NCBI RefSeq assembly: GCF_040187885.1
Contig: NZ_JBDPLH010000001.1
Location: forward strand, 434,001 to 498,000
Direction: 5' to 3'
Source of the DNA: Roseateles_E cavernae
GTDB lineage: Bacteria > Pseudomonadota > Gammaproteobacteria > Burkholderiales > Burkholderiaceae_C
DNA length: 64,000 nt
The notes beneath the pieces were generated by a model that was not told where the DNA came from, did not search any database, and saw only the letters and a list, made by a program, of their open reading frames with translations. Positions 26,194 to 34,595 of this stretch are shown here, in pieces. Made by a program: the position numbers and the translations under genes. The first letter of the stretch is position 1, and every line of letters starts with the position of its first letter.

Positions 26194-27570
26194 ATGGCCA
26201 AAGACAAAACCATCTTCACCTGCTCCGACTGCGGCGGCACCAGCGCCAAATGGCTGGGCAAATGCCCGGCTTGCGGGGCCTGGAATACCTTGATCGAAGG
26301 CCCGGCCGAAATCGGCGGCAGCGGCGGCAAGAACCGCTTCCAGGCCCTGGCCAAGAGCCAGCCGGTGGCCACGCTCAGCGAGATCGAGGCCAGCGACTTC
26401 GAGCGCACCCCCACCGGCCAGGAGGAGCTGGACCGGGTGCTGGGCGGCGGCATCGTGGCCGGCGGCGTGGTGCTGATCGGCGGCGACCCGGGCATCGGCA
26501 AGTCCACCCTGCTGCTGCAGGCGATCGACGATCTGTCGACCCGGTTGCCGGTGCTGTATGTCACCGGTGAGGAATCCGGAGCCCAGATCGCGATGCGCTC
26601 GCGCCGGCTGGGCCTGGCCGGCGCCAAGGTGCGGGTGCTGGCCGAGATCAGCCTGGAGAAGATACTGGCGACCATCGAGGTCGAGCAGCCGGCGTTCTGC
26701 GTGATCGATTCGATCCAGACCGTCTACTCCGAGCACCTCAGCTCGGCGCCCGGCTCGGTGGCCCAGGTGCGCGAATGCGCGGCCCATCTGACCCGCACGG
26801 CCAAGGCCAGCGGCTGCGCGATGGTGCTGGTGGGCCATGTCACCAAGGAGGGCGCGCTGGCCGGGCCGCGGGTGCTGGAGCACATCGTCGACACGGTGCT
26901 GTATTTCGAGGGCGACACCCACAGCAGCTTCCGCCTGGTGCGCGCGATCAAGAACCGCTTCGGCGCGGTCAACGAGATCGGCGTGTTCGCGATGACGGAC
27001 AAGGGGCTCAAGGGCGTGGCCAACCCCAGCGCGATCTTTCTGTCCACCCATGGCGAGCCGGTGCCGGGCAGCTGCGTGCTGGTGACGCTGGAGGGCACCA
27101 GGCCCATGCTGGTCGAGCTGCAGGCCCTGGTCGACAGCGGCGGGCCGAGCCCGCGACGCCTGAGCGTCGGCCTGGACCGTGACCGGCTGGCAATGCTGCT
27201 GGCCGTCTTGCACCGCCATGCCGGCGTCGCGACCATGGACCAGGATGTGTTCGTCAACGCGGTCGGCGGCGTGCGCATCAGCGAGCCGGCGGCCGATCTG
27301 GCCGTGCTCCTGGCGATCCAGAGCTCGCTGCGCGGGCGGCCGCTGCCCAAGGGCTTCATCGCCTTTGGCGAGGTCGGGCTGGCCGGCGAGGTGCGGCCGG
27401 CGCCGCGCGGCCAGGAGCGGCTCAAGGAGGCGGCCAAGCTGGGCTTCAGCGTCGCCGTCGTGCCCAAGGCCAATATGCCAAAGGGATCGCCGAAGAAGGA
27501 TCTCGAGGGGCTGACCGTGCATGCGGTCGAGCGCATCGAGGACGCGATGGATCTGGTCAGGGGGCTTTGA
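26194..27570 (+). CDS. radA: DNA repair protein RadA
   Basis: A 458-residue RecA-like helicase/branch-migration factor. It starts with the C4 zinc finger CSDC...CPAC (Cys10, 13, 24, 27), then Walker A GGDPGIGKST (about 96-105), Walker B (FCVIDSIQTV), the RadA-specific KNRFGAVNEIG motif (about 252) and a C-terminal Lon-protease-like domain (RLSVGLDRDRLAMLLAVLHRH onward) lacking a protease Ser-Lys pair. Length and order are standard. It overlaps the convergent diguanylate cyclase gene by 14 bp at the 3' end. Confidence 0.96.
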   Translation: MAKDKTIFTCSDCGGTSAKWLGKCPACGAWNTLIEGPAEIGGSGGKNRFQALAKSQPVATLSEIEASDFERTPTGQEELDRVLGGGIVAGGVVLIGGDPGIGKSTLLLQAIDDLSTRLPVLYVTGEESGAQIAMRSRRLGLAGAKVRVLAEISLEKILATIEVEQPAFCVIDSIQTVYSEHLSSAPGSVAQVRECAAHLTRTAKASGCAMVLVGHVTKEGALAGPRVLEHIVDTVLYFEGDTHSSFRLVRAIKNRFGAVNEIGVFAMTDKGLKGVANPSAIFLSTHGEPVPGSCVLVTLEGTRPMLVELQALVDSGGPSPRRLSVGLDRDRLAMLLAVLHRHAGVATMDQDVFVNAVGGVRISEPAADLAVLLAIQSSLRGRPLPKGFIAFGEVGLAGEVRPAPRGQERLKEAAKLGFSVAVVPKANMPKGSPKKDLEGLTVHAVERIEDAMDLVRGL

Positions 27571-29509
27571 ACTCGCCCGGCGAGCGGGCCTCGCCGCCCA
27601 TCAGGCGCCGGCCGGCGCGCTTGTTGCGGTACATCGAGTCGTCGGCCGCCTTGGTCAGGCTCAGTTCGTCCTGACCGTCCTCGGGGTAAAGCGCCAGGCC
27701 CAGCGAGCAGGTGATCTCGATGTGCAGGCCGTTCAGCTCCATCGGCAGCGCCACCTGGTTGAAGATCTTGTCGGCCACCAGCTGGGCGGTCTCACGCGTC
27801 ACCGGGCCGGTCAGCAGCACGACGAACTCGTCGCCGCCGATGCGGCCCACCGTGTCGGTCTCGCGCACCGAGCTCTTGATGCGGCGCGCCACGGTCTGCA
27901 GCAGCTGGTCGCCCACCGCATGGCCGAACTGGTCATTGATGGGTTTGAAGCGGTCCAGGTCCAGCAGGATCAGGCCCAGGTTCTCGTTGTAGCGGCGCGA
28001 ATTGGCCAGCGCGAAATGCATGCGCTCGTCGAAATGGGCGCGATTGGCCAGCTCGGTCAGCGGGTCGTGCAGGGCCATGAAGCGCAGCCGCTCCTCGGAC
28101 TGGCGGCGCGCATTGATGTCGGACAGCGTGCCGATGATGCGCAGCGGCCGGCCCTGCTCGCCGCGCTCGACCACGGTGGCGCGCGCCAGCACCCAGTTCC
28201 AGCCGCCGCTGCCACCGGCCACCCGGTACTCGCTGACCAGGCTGGGGCTGTGCCCATCCAGGCAGCGCTGCAGCTCGGACTGCAGGCGCGGCAGATCCTC
28301 GGGATGGGTGCAGGCCAGCAGCTGCGACAGATTCGGCTCGCCCTGGCCGGGCCGCAGCCCCATGATGGTCTTCCAGCGCGCCGAGCTGCTGATGCTGCCG
28401 TCGGCGGTGTGCAGATCCCAGACGCCGTCGCCGGCGCCTTCCAGCGCGAAGGCCCAGCGCTGCTCGCTCTCGCGCAGCGCCCGGGTCATGCGTTCGGCCA
28501 ACGCCAGCGCGCGGCCCCGCGAGGTGGCCAGCAACCAGGCCAGCAACGACAGCAGCCCCGACAGGCCGGCGCCGGCCAGCAAGACGGCTTCGGTGCCGAG
28601 CGCGCCGCGCAGGCTGGCAAAACGCGGCTGGGCCTGCAGGCTCACCGTCCAGGTGTGGCCGCCCACCACCAGAAACTCCTGGGCCTGCAGCAGCGGCCGG
28701 ACGGGCTCGTCCGCGCTCGCCAGCACCGAGCGGTACAGCAGCCGGTCCGCGGCCAGCTCCTGGCCGTCGTACAGCGTCAGCCGCAGGCCGGGCGGCAGCT
28801 CGCCGTAGAGGCTGGCCATCAGCTCCTGCACCAGCACCGGCGCCACCACCCAGCCGCGCAGCCGCTCGCGCCGCTGCGTCACCGAGACCGGCGGCTCATT
28901 GCCGCGGTAGATCGGCAAGGCCATCAGGAAGCCGGCCGGGTTGCCGGTCTGCGGGCCAGGCAGGGCCAGCTTGGTCGACAGCGCCAGCCGGCCGGAGTCG
29001 CGCGCCGCCTCCAGCACCTCGGCCAGCAGCGGCTCGGCCAGCAGATCACGCCCCAACATCAGCTGGTTGCGCGCGACGCCGGGCTCGATCTGCACCACCG
29101 GGGCATGGCGCGGGCGCTGGCCCTCGGGCCAAACCCGGAAGGCCTCGTTGCCGGCCAGGCGCTGCTGGCGCAGCAGCTCGGGCAGCTCGGTGGCATCGAC
29201 CAGCAAGGCCAGGCCCAGGCCCTGCAGCCCGGCATAGTCAGCCCCCAGCGGCAAGGCATCGACATAGCGGCGCAGCGCTGCCGCATCGGTCTGCGGATAG
29301 GCCTCAACAAAACCGCGCAGCCCCTGCAGCAGATGCTCATGGGCCGCCATGCGCTGCTCGACGCGCTGACCGACATCGCGCAGGCTGGCATCGAAGGCGG
29401 CGCGCAGCTGCCGCTCCTCGTGGCGGCACTGCTGCTGCCAGACCAGCAGACTCAGGCCCAGGCCAGCGGCCAGCACCAGCCACGGCAAGCCGCGCCAGCG
29501 CAAACCCAT
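27557..29509 (-). CDS. CHASE-PAS-GGDEF membrane diguanylate cyclase
   Basis: A 650-residue inner-membrane protein expected to make c-di-GMP. Layout: an N-terminal membrane helix (about 5-24), a periplasmic CHASE-type domain (about 40-260; QTDAAALRRYVDALPLGADYAGLQGLG), a second helix (about 300-325; LLAGAGLSGLLSLLAWLLA), a PAS domain with PAC tail (about 345-475), and GGDEF with the intact active site RIGGDEF (about 556). An RxxD (RETD) five residues before GGDEF is a probable inhibitory I-site. No EAL domain is present. ATG 29509 is preferred to a TTG at 29533. The gene directly upstream codes for a periplasmic binding protein, 41 nt away. Confidence 0.93.
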   Translation of the reverse strand: MGLRWRGLPWLVLAAGLGLSLLVWQQQCRHEERQLRAAFDASLRDVGQRVEQRMAAHEHLLQGLRGFVEAYPQTDAAALRRYVDALPLGADYAGLQGLGLALLVDATELPELLRQQRLAGNEAFRVWPEGQRPRHAPVVQIEPGVARNQLMLGRDLLAEPLLAEVLEAARDSGRLALSTKLALPGPQTGNPAGFLMALPIYRGNEPPVSVTQRRERLRGWVVAPVLVQELMASLYGELPPGLRLTLYDGQELAADRLLYRSVLASADEPVRPLLQAQEFLVVGGHTWTVSLQAQPRFASLRGALGTEAVLLAGAGLSGLLSLLAWLLATSRGRALALAERMTRALRESEQRWAFALEGAGDGVWDLHTADGSISSSARWKTIMGLRPGQGEPNLSQLLACTHPEDLPRLQSELQRCLDGHSPSLVSEYRVAGGSGGWNWVLARATVVERGEQGRPLRIIGTLSDINARRQSEERLRFMALHDPLTELANRAHFDERMHFALANSRRYNENLGLILLDLDRFKPINDQFGHAVGDQLLQTVARRIKSSVRETDTVGRIGGDEFVVLLTGPVTRETAQLVADKIFNQVALPMELNGLHIEITCSLGLALYPEDGQDELSLTKAADDSMYRNKRAGRRLMGGEARSPGEFKAP

Positions 29510-29550
29510 GGCCTGTGGACCGATTGTGCTCAAGGTGTGGACCCTCGATG

Positions 29551-30336
29551 TCAGAACCGAACCATAGCCCTTGCCAGCTCGGCTTTGAAATATTTCTCAA
29601 ATATGCGCTGCACCGAGCCGTCGCGCCGCATCTCGTCGACCAGGGCCCGCCAGTGGCCCTGCTCGGCCTCGGACAGGCTGGCGCGCGACATGATCAGCCC
29701 GTGCGGCACCGGTGGATCGCCGAATTCGATGATCTGGCTCAGCTCGCGGATGCGCTCCGACTCCAGCGTCGGGTAGTCGAAGGGCTCGACGATCATGGCC
29801 TGGATCTGATTGGCCTGCAAGGCCTTGAACAGCGGCGCCAGGCCTGCGGACAGGGTCAGGCCTTGCCGGGCATCGACCAGATCGACCAGGCGATTCGCAC
29901 TGGCGCTGTAGCGGAAGCTGCGGATCACGCCCAGCTTCAGCCGGGGGTTGCGCTCGAAGTCCTCCAGCCGCGCGACCTGGGCATCGCGGCGCACCAGCAG
30001 GTAGTACTTGTTGGAGAAATACCAGGCGAAGGCGGCAAATTTCTCGCGTTCGGCGTTGCTGATGCCCGACAGGCTGAAGTCCAGCGCGCCCGATTCGATC
30101 AGCTGCCAGATGCGTGCGCGTGGCAGCAGCGAGACATGGAAGCGGCAGCCGCTGCGCCGCGCCAGCTCGTCGGCGATGTCCTTGTCTATGCCTTCGCCGG
30201 TCTCGGCCGAATAGAGCAGGCCGTGGTCATGCAGGGCCAGGCTCAGCGGGCGCGAACAGTCGGGCCCGGCCTGCGCCAGGCCCAGGCAGCCGGCCAGCAC
30301 GAGCAGCAGCATCCAGCGCTTTTTCTGACGATACAC
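29551..30336 (-). CDS. Periplasmic solute-binding protein family 3, next to diguanylate cyclase
   Basis: A 261-residue secreted SBP_bac_3 protein: signal peptide (about 1-22, KKRWMLLLVLAGCLGLAQA), then lobe features DKDIADELARRSGCRFHVSLLPRARIWQLIESGALDFSLSGIS and LGVIRSFRYSASANRLVDLV. GTG 30336 is chosen because GGGAGG lies 5 nt upstream; an ATG at 30312 would cut the signal peptide short. No ABC permease accompanies it, but the following gene is a CHASE-domain diguanylate cyclase on the same strand, so it may deliver ligand information to that sensor rather than to a transporter. That role is inference. Confidence 0.82.
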   Translation of the reverse strand: MYRQKKRWMLLLVLAGCLGLAQAGPDCSRPLSLALHDHGLLYSAETGEGIDKDIADELARRSGCRFHVSLLPRARIWQLIESGALDFSLSGISNAEREKFAAFAWYFSNKYYLLVRRDAQVARLEDFERNPRLKLGVIRSFRYSASANRLVDLVDARQGLTLSAGLAPLFKALQANQIQAMIVEPFDYPTLESERIRELSQIIEFGDPPVPHGLIMSRASLSEAEQGHWRALVDEMRRDGSVQRIFEKYFKAELARAMVRF

Positions 30337-30394
30337 AACGGCCTCCCGCCGCAGCCCAGACGGGGCCAAGAATACGGCAAGCCGGGTTACCGGC

Positions 30395-30913
30395 CTAGAA
30401 CAGCCGGCCGCGCAGCCAGCGCAACAAACGGGCCCACAGTCCGATGCTGGTGGGCGCAGGGATCGCGACCGGCGCCGCCAGCTGGGCCTCGAAGCGGCCG
30501 AAGAACTCGCCGATGATCTTCTGCGCGGCGGCCTCGATCACGCGCGAGCCGATCTGGGCCAGCTTGCCGCCGATCTGCACCTGGGCCTCGTAGCTGAGCA
30601 GGGTCTGGTCCGGGCCTTGCGGCGTCAGCCGCACGCTGGCCGTGCCCTTGCTGAAGCCGGCCGGGCCGGCCTGGCCCTCGAAGCTGAGCCGGTAGCCGTA
30701 CGGCGCCTCGATGTCAGCAAAGCTGAGGCGGCCGGTGAAGCGCGCCCGCACCGGGCCCAGCGCTGCGGCGACCACGGCCTCCAGCTGCTCGGGCGCGCTG
30801 CGCCGCAGACTCTCACAGCCGGGGATGCTGGCCTGCAGCACCGCATCGTCGTTCAGCGCCGCCCAGGCCGCGGCCTGGCCGCAGCGCAGCAGTTTCTCGT
30901 TCTTGATCAGCAT
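30395..30913 (-). CDS. CoxG-like SRPBCC protein
   Basis: A 172-residue protein with the CoxG pattern: MLIKNEKLL at the start, LNDDAVLQASIPGCESL (helix-grip cavity), AALGPVRARFTGRLSF, and SYEAQVQIGGKLAQIGSRVIEAAAQKIIGEFFGRFE. CoxG proteins help assemble or anchor molybdenum hydroxylases of the CO-dehydrogenase type. The C-terminal hydrophobic/basic tail (SIGLWARLLRWLRGRLF) could bind the membrane. It directly follows the hydroxyanthranilate dioxygenase gene (1 nt between), and the molybdenum hydroxylase genes lie 2.4 kb upstream on the same strand, which fits the assembly role. Confidence 0.85.
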   Translation of the reverse strand: MLIKNEKLLRCGQAAAWAALNDDAVLQASIPGCESLRRSAPEQLEAVVAAALGPVRARFTGRLSFADIEAPYGYRLSFEGQAGPAGFSKGTASVRLTPQGPDQTLLSYEAQVQIGGKLAQIGSRVIEAAAQKIIGEFFGRFEAQLAAPVAIPAPTSIGLWARLLRWLRGRLF

Positions 30914-30914
30914 C

Positions 30915-31511
30915 TCAGGGCAGGTCCTTGGAAAGGGGCACGGCGGCGTGGCCATGCGTGGCGGCCAGCACCGCATGCCAGTCACGCCAGGCGCGGCCGG
31001 GGTGGGTTTCGCCGCAGCCCGGGCAGCGGCGCTGCTCGGCCGGGGTGTCGTAGAAGGCCTGGTAGACCATGGGCAAGTCCTTGACGATGCTTTGCAGCTG
31101 CACTTCGCGGCGCAGCACCAGGCTGCCGCAATGGGCGCAGGTCCACTCGAAAGCGTCGATCACGCCCTCGGCGCGCTGGCGCTCGATCACCAGGCAGACG
31201 CTGCCGGCCTCGGGTCGCTGCGGCGAGTGGCGCACATGGGGCGGCAGCAGAAAGATGTCGCCCTCGCGCAGATCGACGCGCTGGTACTGGCCGCGCTCCC
31301 ACAGCAGCAGATGGGCCGTGCCCTTGAGCTGGTAGAAGAACTCCTCCTGCGGGTCGTCGTGGAAATCGGTGCGCTGGTTAGGGCCGCCGACCACGGTGCA
31401 GATGAAATCGGCGTCCTGCCAGATCTGCTGATTGCCCACCGGGGGCTTCAGCTCGGCCGCGTGCGCGGCGATCCAGCGCTGCAGATTCAGCGGGGGTCCA
31501 AATTTAAGCAT
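30915..31511 (-). CDS. nbaC: 3-hydroxyanthranilate 3,4-dioxygenase
   Basis: A 198-residue cupin dioxygenase opening the ring of 3-hydroxyanthranilate to 2-amino-3-carboxymuconate semialdehyde. All known catalytic residues are present at canonical numbers: iron ligands His51, Glu57 and His95; substrate residues Arg47, Arg99 and Glu110. The rubredoxin-like second metal site of bacterial forms is intact (CAHC at 125-128, CPGC at 163-166). The start MLKFGPPLNLQRWI is family-typical. It is followed by the coxG-like gene and is divergent from a LysR gene whose ATG is only 33 bp away. Kynureninase is encoded 21 kb away; no kynurenine 3-monooxygenase or decarboxylase is in the window. Confidence 0.93.
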   Translation of the reverse strand: MLKFGPPLNLQRWIAAHAAELKPPVGNQQIWQDADFICTVVGGPNQRTDFHDDPQEEFFYQLKGTAHLLLWERGQYQRVDLREGDIFLLPPHVRHSPQRPEAGSVCLVIERQRAEGVIDAFEWTCAHCGSLVLRREVQLQSIVKDLPMVYQAFYDTPAEQRRCPGCGETHPGRAWRDWHAVLAATHGHAAVPLSKDLP

Positions 31512-31544
31512 TTAGAAAAGTCTCCATCTATGATCCGGCCGCCC

Positions 31545-32528
31545 ATGTCGAACGACCTTCCCAACTCGGCCGCCCACAAGCTGCGGCCCGCCAATGTGTC
31601 GCTGAAGCAGCTGCGCGGCTTTGCCGCCGTCGCACGCGAGGGCAGTTTCACCCGCGCGGCCCAGCAGCTGTTCCTGAGCCAGTCGGCGCTGTCGGCCTTG
31701 ATACGCGCGCTGGAGGCCGAGCTGGGCCTGCGCCTCTTGGACCGCACGACGCGCCGGCTGGAGCTGACCGAGGCCGGCCACGAGCTGGTGCCCACCGTCG
31801 AGCGGGTGCTGGCCGACCTCGACCACGCCGCCCATGACCTGCGCGCGGTGGCCGAGGCGCGCCGCGGCCGGGTGCGCCTGGGCACGACGCCGCTGCTGGC
31901 CGCCAGCATGATGCCCGAGCTGATGCAGAGCTTCCAGGCCGCCCATCCCGGCATCGCGCTGAGCCTGCTGGACGCCAGCGCCGACCAGCTGGTCGGCCAG
32001 CTGCGCCTGGGCGAGCTGGACCTGGCGCTGGCCACCTTCGACGACGCGGCCGAGCCCGATCTGCAGTTCGAGCCGCTGCTGGCCGATCCCATGGTGCTGG
32101 TCTGCGCCGCCGGCCACGCGCTGGCCGGCGCCAGGCAGCTGCGCTGGGCCGATCTGCTGGACCAGCCGCTGCTCTTGATCAAGCCCGGCAGCGGGCTGCG
32201 CGCCCTGGTCGAGCAGAGCTTTGCGCCGCTGGGCGGCTGCCCGCGGCCGGCCCAGGAAGTGGCCCATATCAGCACCGCGATGGCGATGGCCGCCGCCGGC
32301 CTGGGTGTGGCCATCCTGCCGGCCTATGCGCTGAAGGCCGGTGGCGCGGCGCCGCAGGGTCTGGTCGGCGTGCCGCTGATCGAGCCGCAGGTGCTGCGCC
32401 AGCTGAGCCTGGCGCAGCTGAAGCAGCGCTCGCTGTCGCCTGCGGCGCGCGCCATGGTCGAGCATCTGAGGACGCATCTGCAGGCTCCGGTCGCGGTCAA
32501 ACGCTCACGGCGGCGCGCCGCGCCATGA
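31545..32528 (+). CDS. LysR-family transcriptional regulator
   Basis: A 327-residue LysR protein: HTH at about 16-75 (VSLKQLRGFAAVAREGSFTRAAQQLFLSQSALSALIRALE), linker helix and an effector domain starting GRVRLGTTPLLAASMM. It probably controls the divergent dioxygenase-coxG operon. The start is uncertain: ATG 31545 is given, ATG 31530 (in frame, 18 bp from the dioxygenase ATG) and GTG 31595 right before the HTH are options; none has a good SD, so leaderless translation is possible. The 3' end overlaps the convergent aspartate dehydrogenase gene by 32 bp. A basic tail (KRSRRRAAP) closes the protein. Confidence 0.88.
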   Translation: MSNDLPNSAAHKLRPANVSLKQLRGFAAVAREGSFTRAAQQLFLSQSALSALIRALEAELGLRLLDRTTRRLELTEAGHELVPTVERVLADLDHAAHDLRAVAEARRGRVRLGTTPLLAASMMPELMQSFQAAHPGIALSLLDASADQLVGQLRLGELDLALATFDDAAEPDLQFEPLLADPMVLVCAAGHALAGARQLRWADLLDQPLLLIKPGSGLRALVEQSFAPLGGCPRPAQEVAHISTAMAMAAAGLGVAILPAYALKAGGAAPQGLVGVPLIEPQVLRQLSLAQLKQRSLSPAARAMVEHLRTHLQAPVAVKRSRRRAAP

Positions 32529-33288
32529 TGGTGCGCAGCGCCGAGTAAGGCGTCACCAGCGAGGTCTTGGGGTTGTCGGGCGAGGGCAGGTTCTGCACCT
32601 GCAGGCTGATACGGCCGACCCGGCTGTGCGCCTCGATCTCATGCACATTGCCGCTGGCCTGCGGGTCGGCGATCAGCTCGACCCGGGTCTGATCCAGGCC
32701 CAGCGTGCACAGGGCCAGGGTGGCGGCCACATTGGCATTCTTCGGATACTGGCGCGCCGCCTCGCGGGCCGTGCCGCGGAAGAACACAGTCGGCTCGCGC
32801 ACCGCAGCCAGGTCCAGCAAGGCCTCGGCCGGCGTGTCGCGCCAGGCCTGCGGCGGCTTGCGCGAGCGGTAGCAGACGCTGTCCAGACCGGCCAGCCGCG
32901 CCGCCTGCAGCCAGTCCAGCCCGGCCAGCGCGCCCGAGGGCAGCAAGACCTGACGCCCCTCGGCGCCGGCCTTGCGCTGCAGCGCCTCCAGCAGGGCCGC
33001 GTCGGACAGCGCGCCGACCGAGACGATCAAGAGATCGGCCCCGGCCTCCAGGCAGGCCTCGCCATGGCTGCGCACCGCCTCGTGGCCGGCGGCCTCGACC
33101 ACCAGCTGCGAGCCCAGGGCCAGCAGCGCTTCGATCTCGGTCAGCACCGGCACGGCCAGGCCCGCGCCCTCCTCCGCATGGCGGCACAGCACGCCCACCA
33201 GCTCGACCCCGGCGGCCGGCCCCAGGGCCAGCAGCTCGGCGGCGATCACGCGGCCTATCGCCCCGTGGCCGATCAGGGCCACTCTCAT
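32497..33288 (-). CDS. nadX: L-aspartate dehydrogenase
   Basis: A 263-residue NAD(P)-dependent dehydrogenase that converts aspartate to iminoaspartate or oxaloacetate and ammonia (or the reverse). Visible features: Rossmann start MRVALIGHGAIGRVIAAEL, VVEAAGHEAVRSHGE, VSVGALSD, PSGALAGLDWLQAARL, and the active-site block KNANVAATLALCTLGLDQTRV with the conserved His in EIEAHSRVG. Length fits NadX/AspDH. It is the last gene of the minus-strand molybdenum hydroxylase operon, 17 nt after coxM. In this setting a catabolic use, or supply of iminoaspartate for quinolinate, are both possible; the first seems more likely. Confidence 0.9.
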   Translation of the reverse strand: MRVALIGHGAIGRVIAAELLALGPAAGVELVGVLCRHAEEGAGLAVPVLTEIEALLALGSQLVVEAAGHEAVRSHGEACLEAGADLLIVSVGALSDAALLEALQRKAGAEGRQVLLPSGALAGLDWLQAARLAGLDSVCYRSRKPPQAWRDTPAEALLDLAAVREPTVFFRGTAREAARQYPKNANVAATLALCTLGLDQTRVELIADPQASGNVHEIEAHSRVGRISLQVQNLPSPDNPKTSLVTPYSALRTIMARRAAVSV

Positions 33289-33305
33289 TGCTTTGTTGTC
33301 TTGCG

Positions 33306-34107
33306 TCACCTTGCCATCTCCAGGGCTTGATGCACCACACGGCGGGCCAGCACGGCCGCCAGATGGGCGCGGTAGTCGGAGCCGGCATGCAGATCGCCGG
33401 CCATCAGGTCTTGATCGACGCGCAAGCCCTGCAGCGCGGCCGGCTCGAAGCGGCGCGCCAGCGCGGCCTCGAAGGCCGGCAGGCGCTGCACGCCCTGGGT
33501 CGTGCCGCTGACGGCGACGCGCACCGCGCCATCGTCCAGCTGGGCCACGGCCACGCCCACCAGCGCGAAGCGCGAGGCCGGCTGCTCGATCTTCAGATAG
33601 GCAAAACGCCGCGGCCGGCGCAGGCCCAGGCCGCACAGCAGCTCGTCCGGCGCCAGCGCGGTGCCGAAGAAGCCGGTGAAGAAATCATCGGCGGCGAGCT
33701 CGCGCCGGTCGGTCACAAAGCCCGCGTCCAGCGCCAGCAGCCCGGCCGGCCAGCAGGCGGCCGGATCGGCATTGGCCACCGAGCCGCCCACCGTGCCCAT
33801 CGCCCGCACCTGGGCATCGGCGATATGGCCGGCCAGGGTGGCAAGACCCGGCACCCAGGCGCGCAGCGCTGCCGACGCGGCCAGCTCGCGATGGGTCTGC
33901 ATCGCGCCCAGCTGCAAGCGGCCGCCCTGCTCGCGGCTCTCGCGCAGCGCCGCGATGCCGCCCAGGTCGATCAGCCGCGCCGGCGCCATCAGGCCCAGCT
34001 TCATCGCCGCCAAGAGGCTTTGCCCGCCGGCCAGCAGCTTGGCATCGACGCCGTCGCGCAGCAGGGCCAGCACCTCGGCCACCGAGCCGGGACGGCAGTA
34101 CTCGAAG

Positions 34108-34115
<8 letters not shown>
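33306..34115 (-). CDS. Molybdenum hydroxylase FAD subunit (CoxM type)
   Basis: A 269-residue FAD-binding subunit of the xanthine dehydrogenase/CO dehydrogenase family. The two FAD motifs are present: AKLLAGGQSLLAAMKLG (about 26-42) and the TVGGSVANADPAA loop (about 110-122); the C-terminal CO-dehydrogenase flavoprotein domain follows. It carries electrons from the Fe-S subunit to an acceptor. ATG 34115 lies inside the end of the small-subunit gene (8-nt overlap), showing coupling. The order large, aldolase-like, small, FAD, aspDH is unusual. Confidence 0.9.
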
Positions 34116-34590
<475 letters not shown>

Positions 34591-34595
34591 CGCGC

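Noticed and set aside
27521..29776. 751-codon + strand frame opposite the diguanylate cyclase
   Set aside because: Composition is Gln/Arg/His-rich without motifs, and the minus-strand CHASE-PAS-GGDEF gene explains the region.
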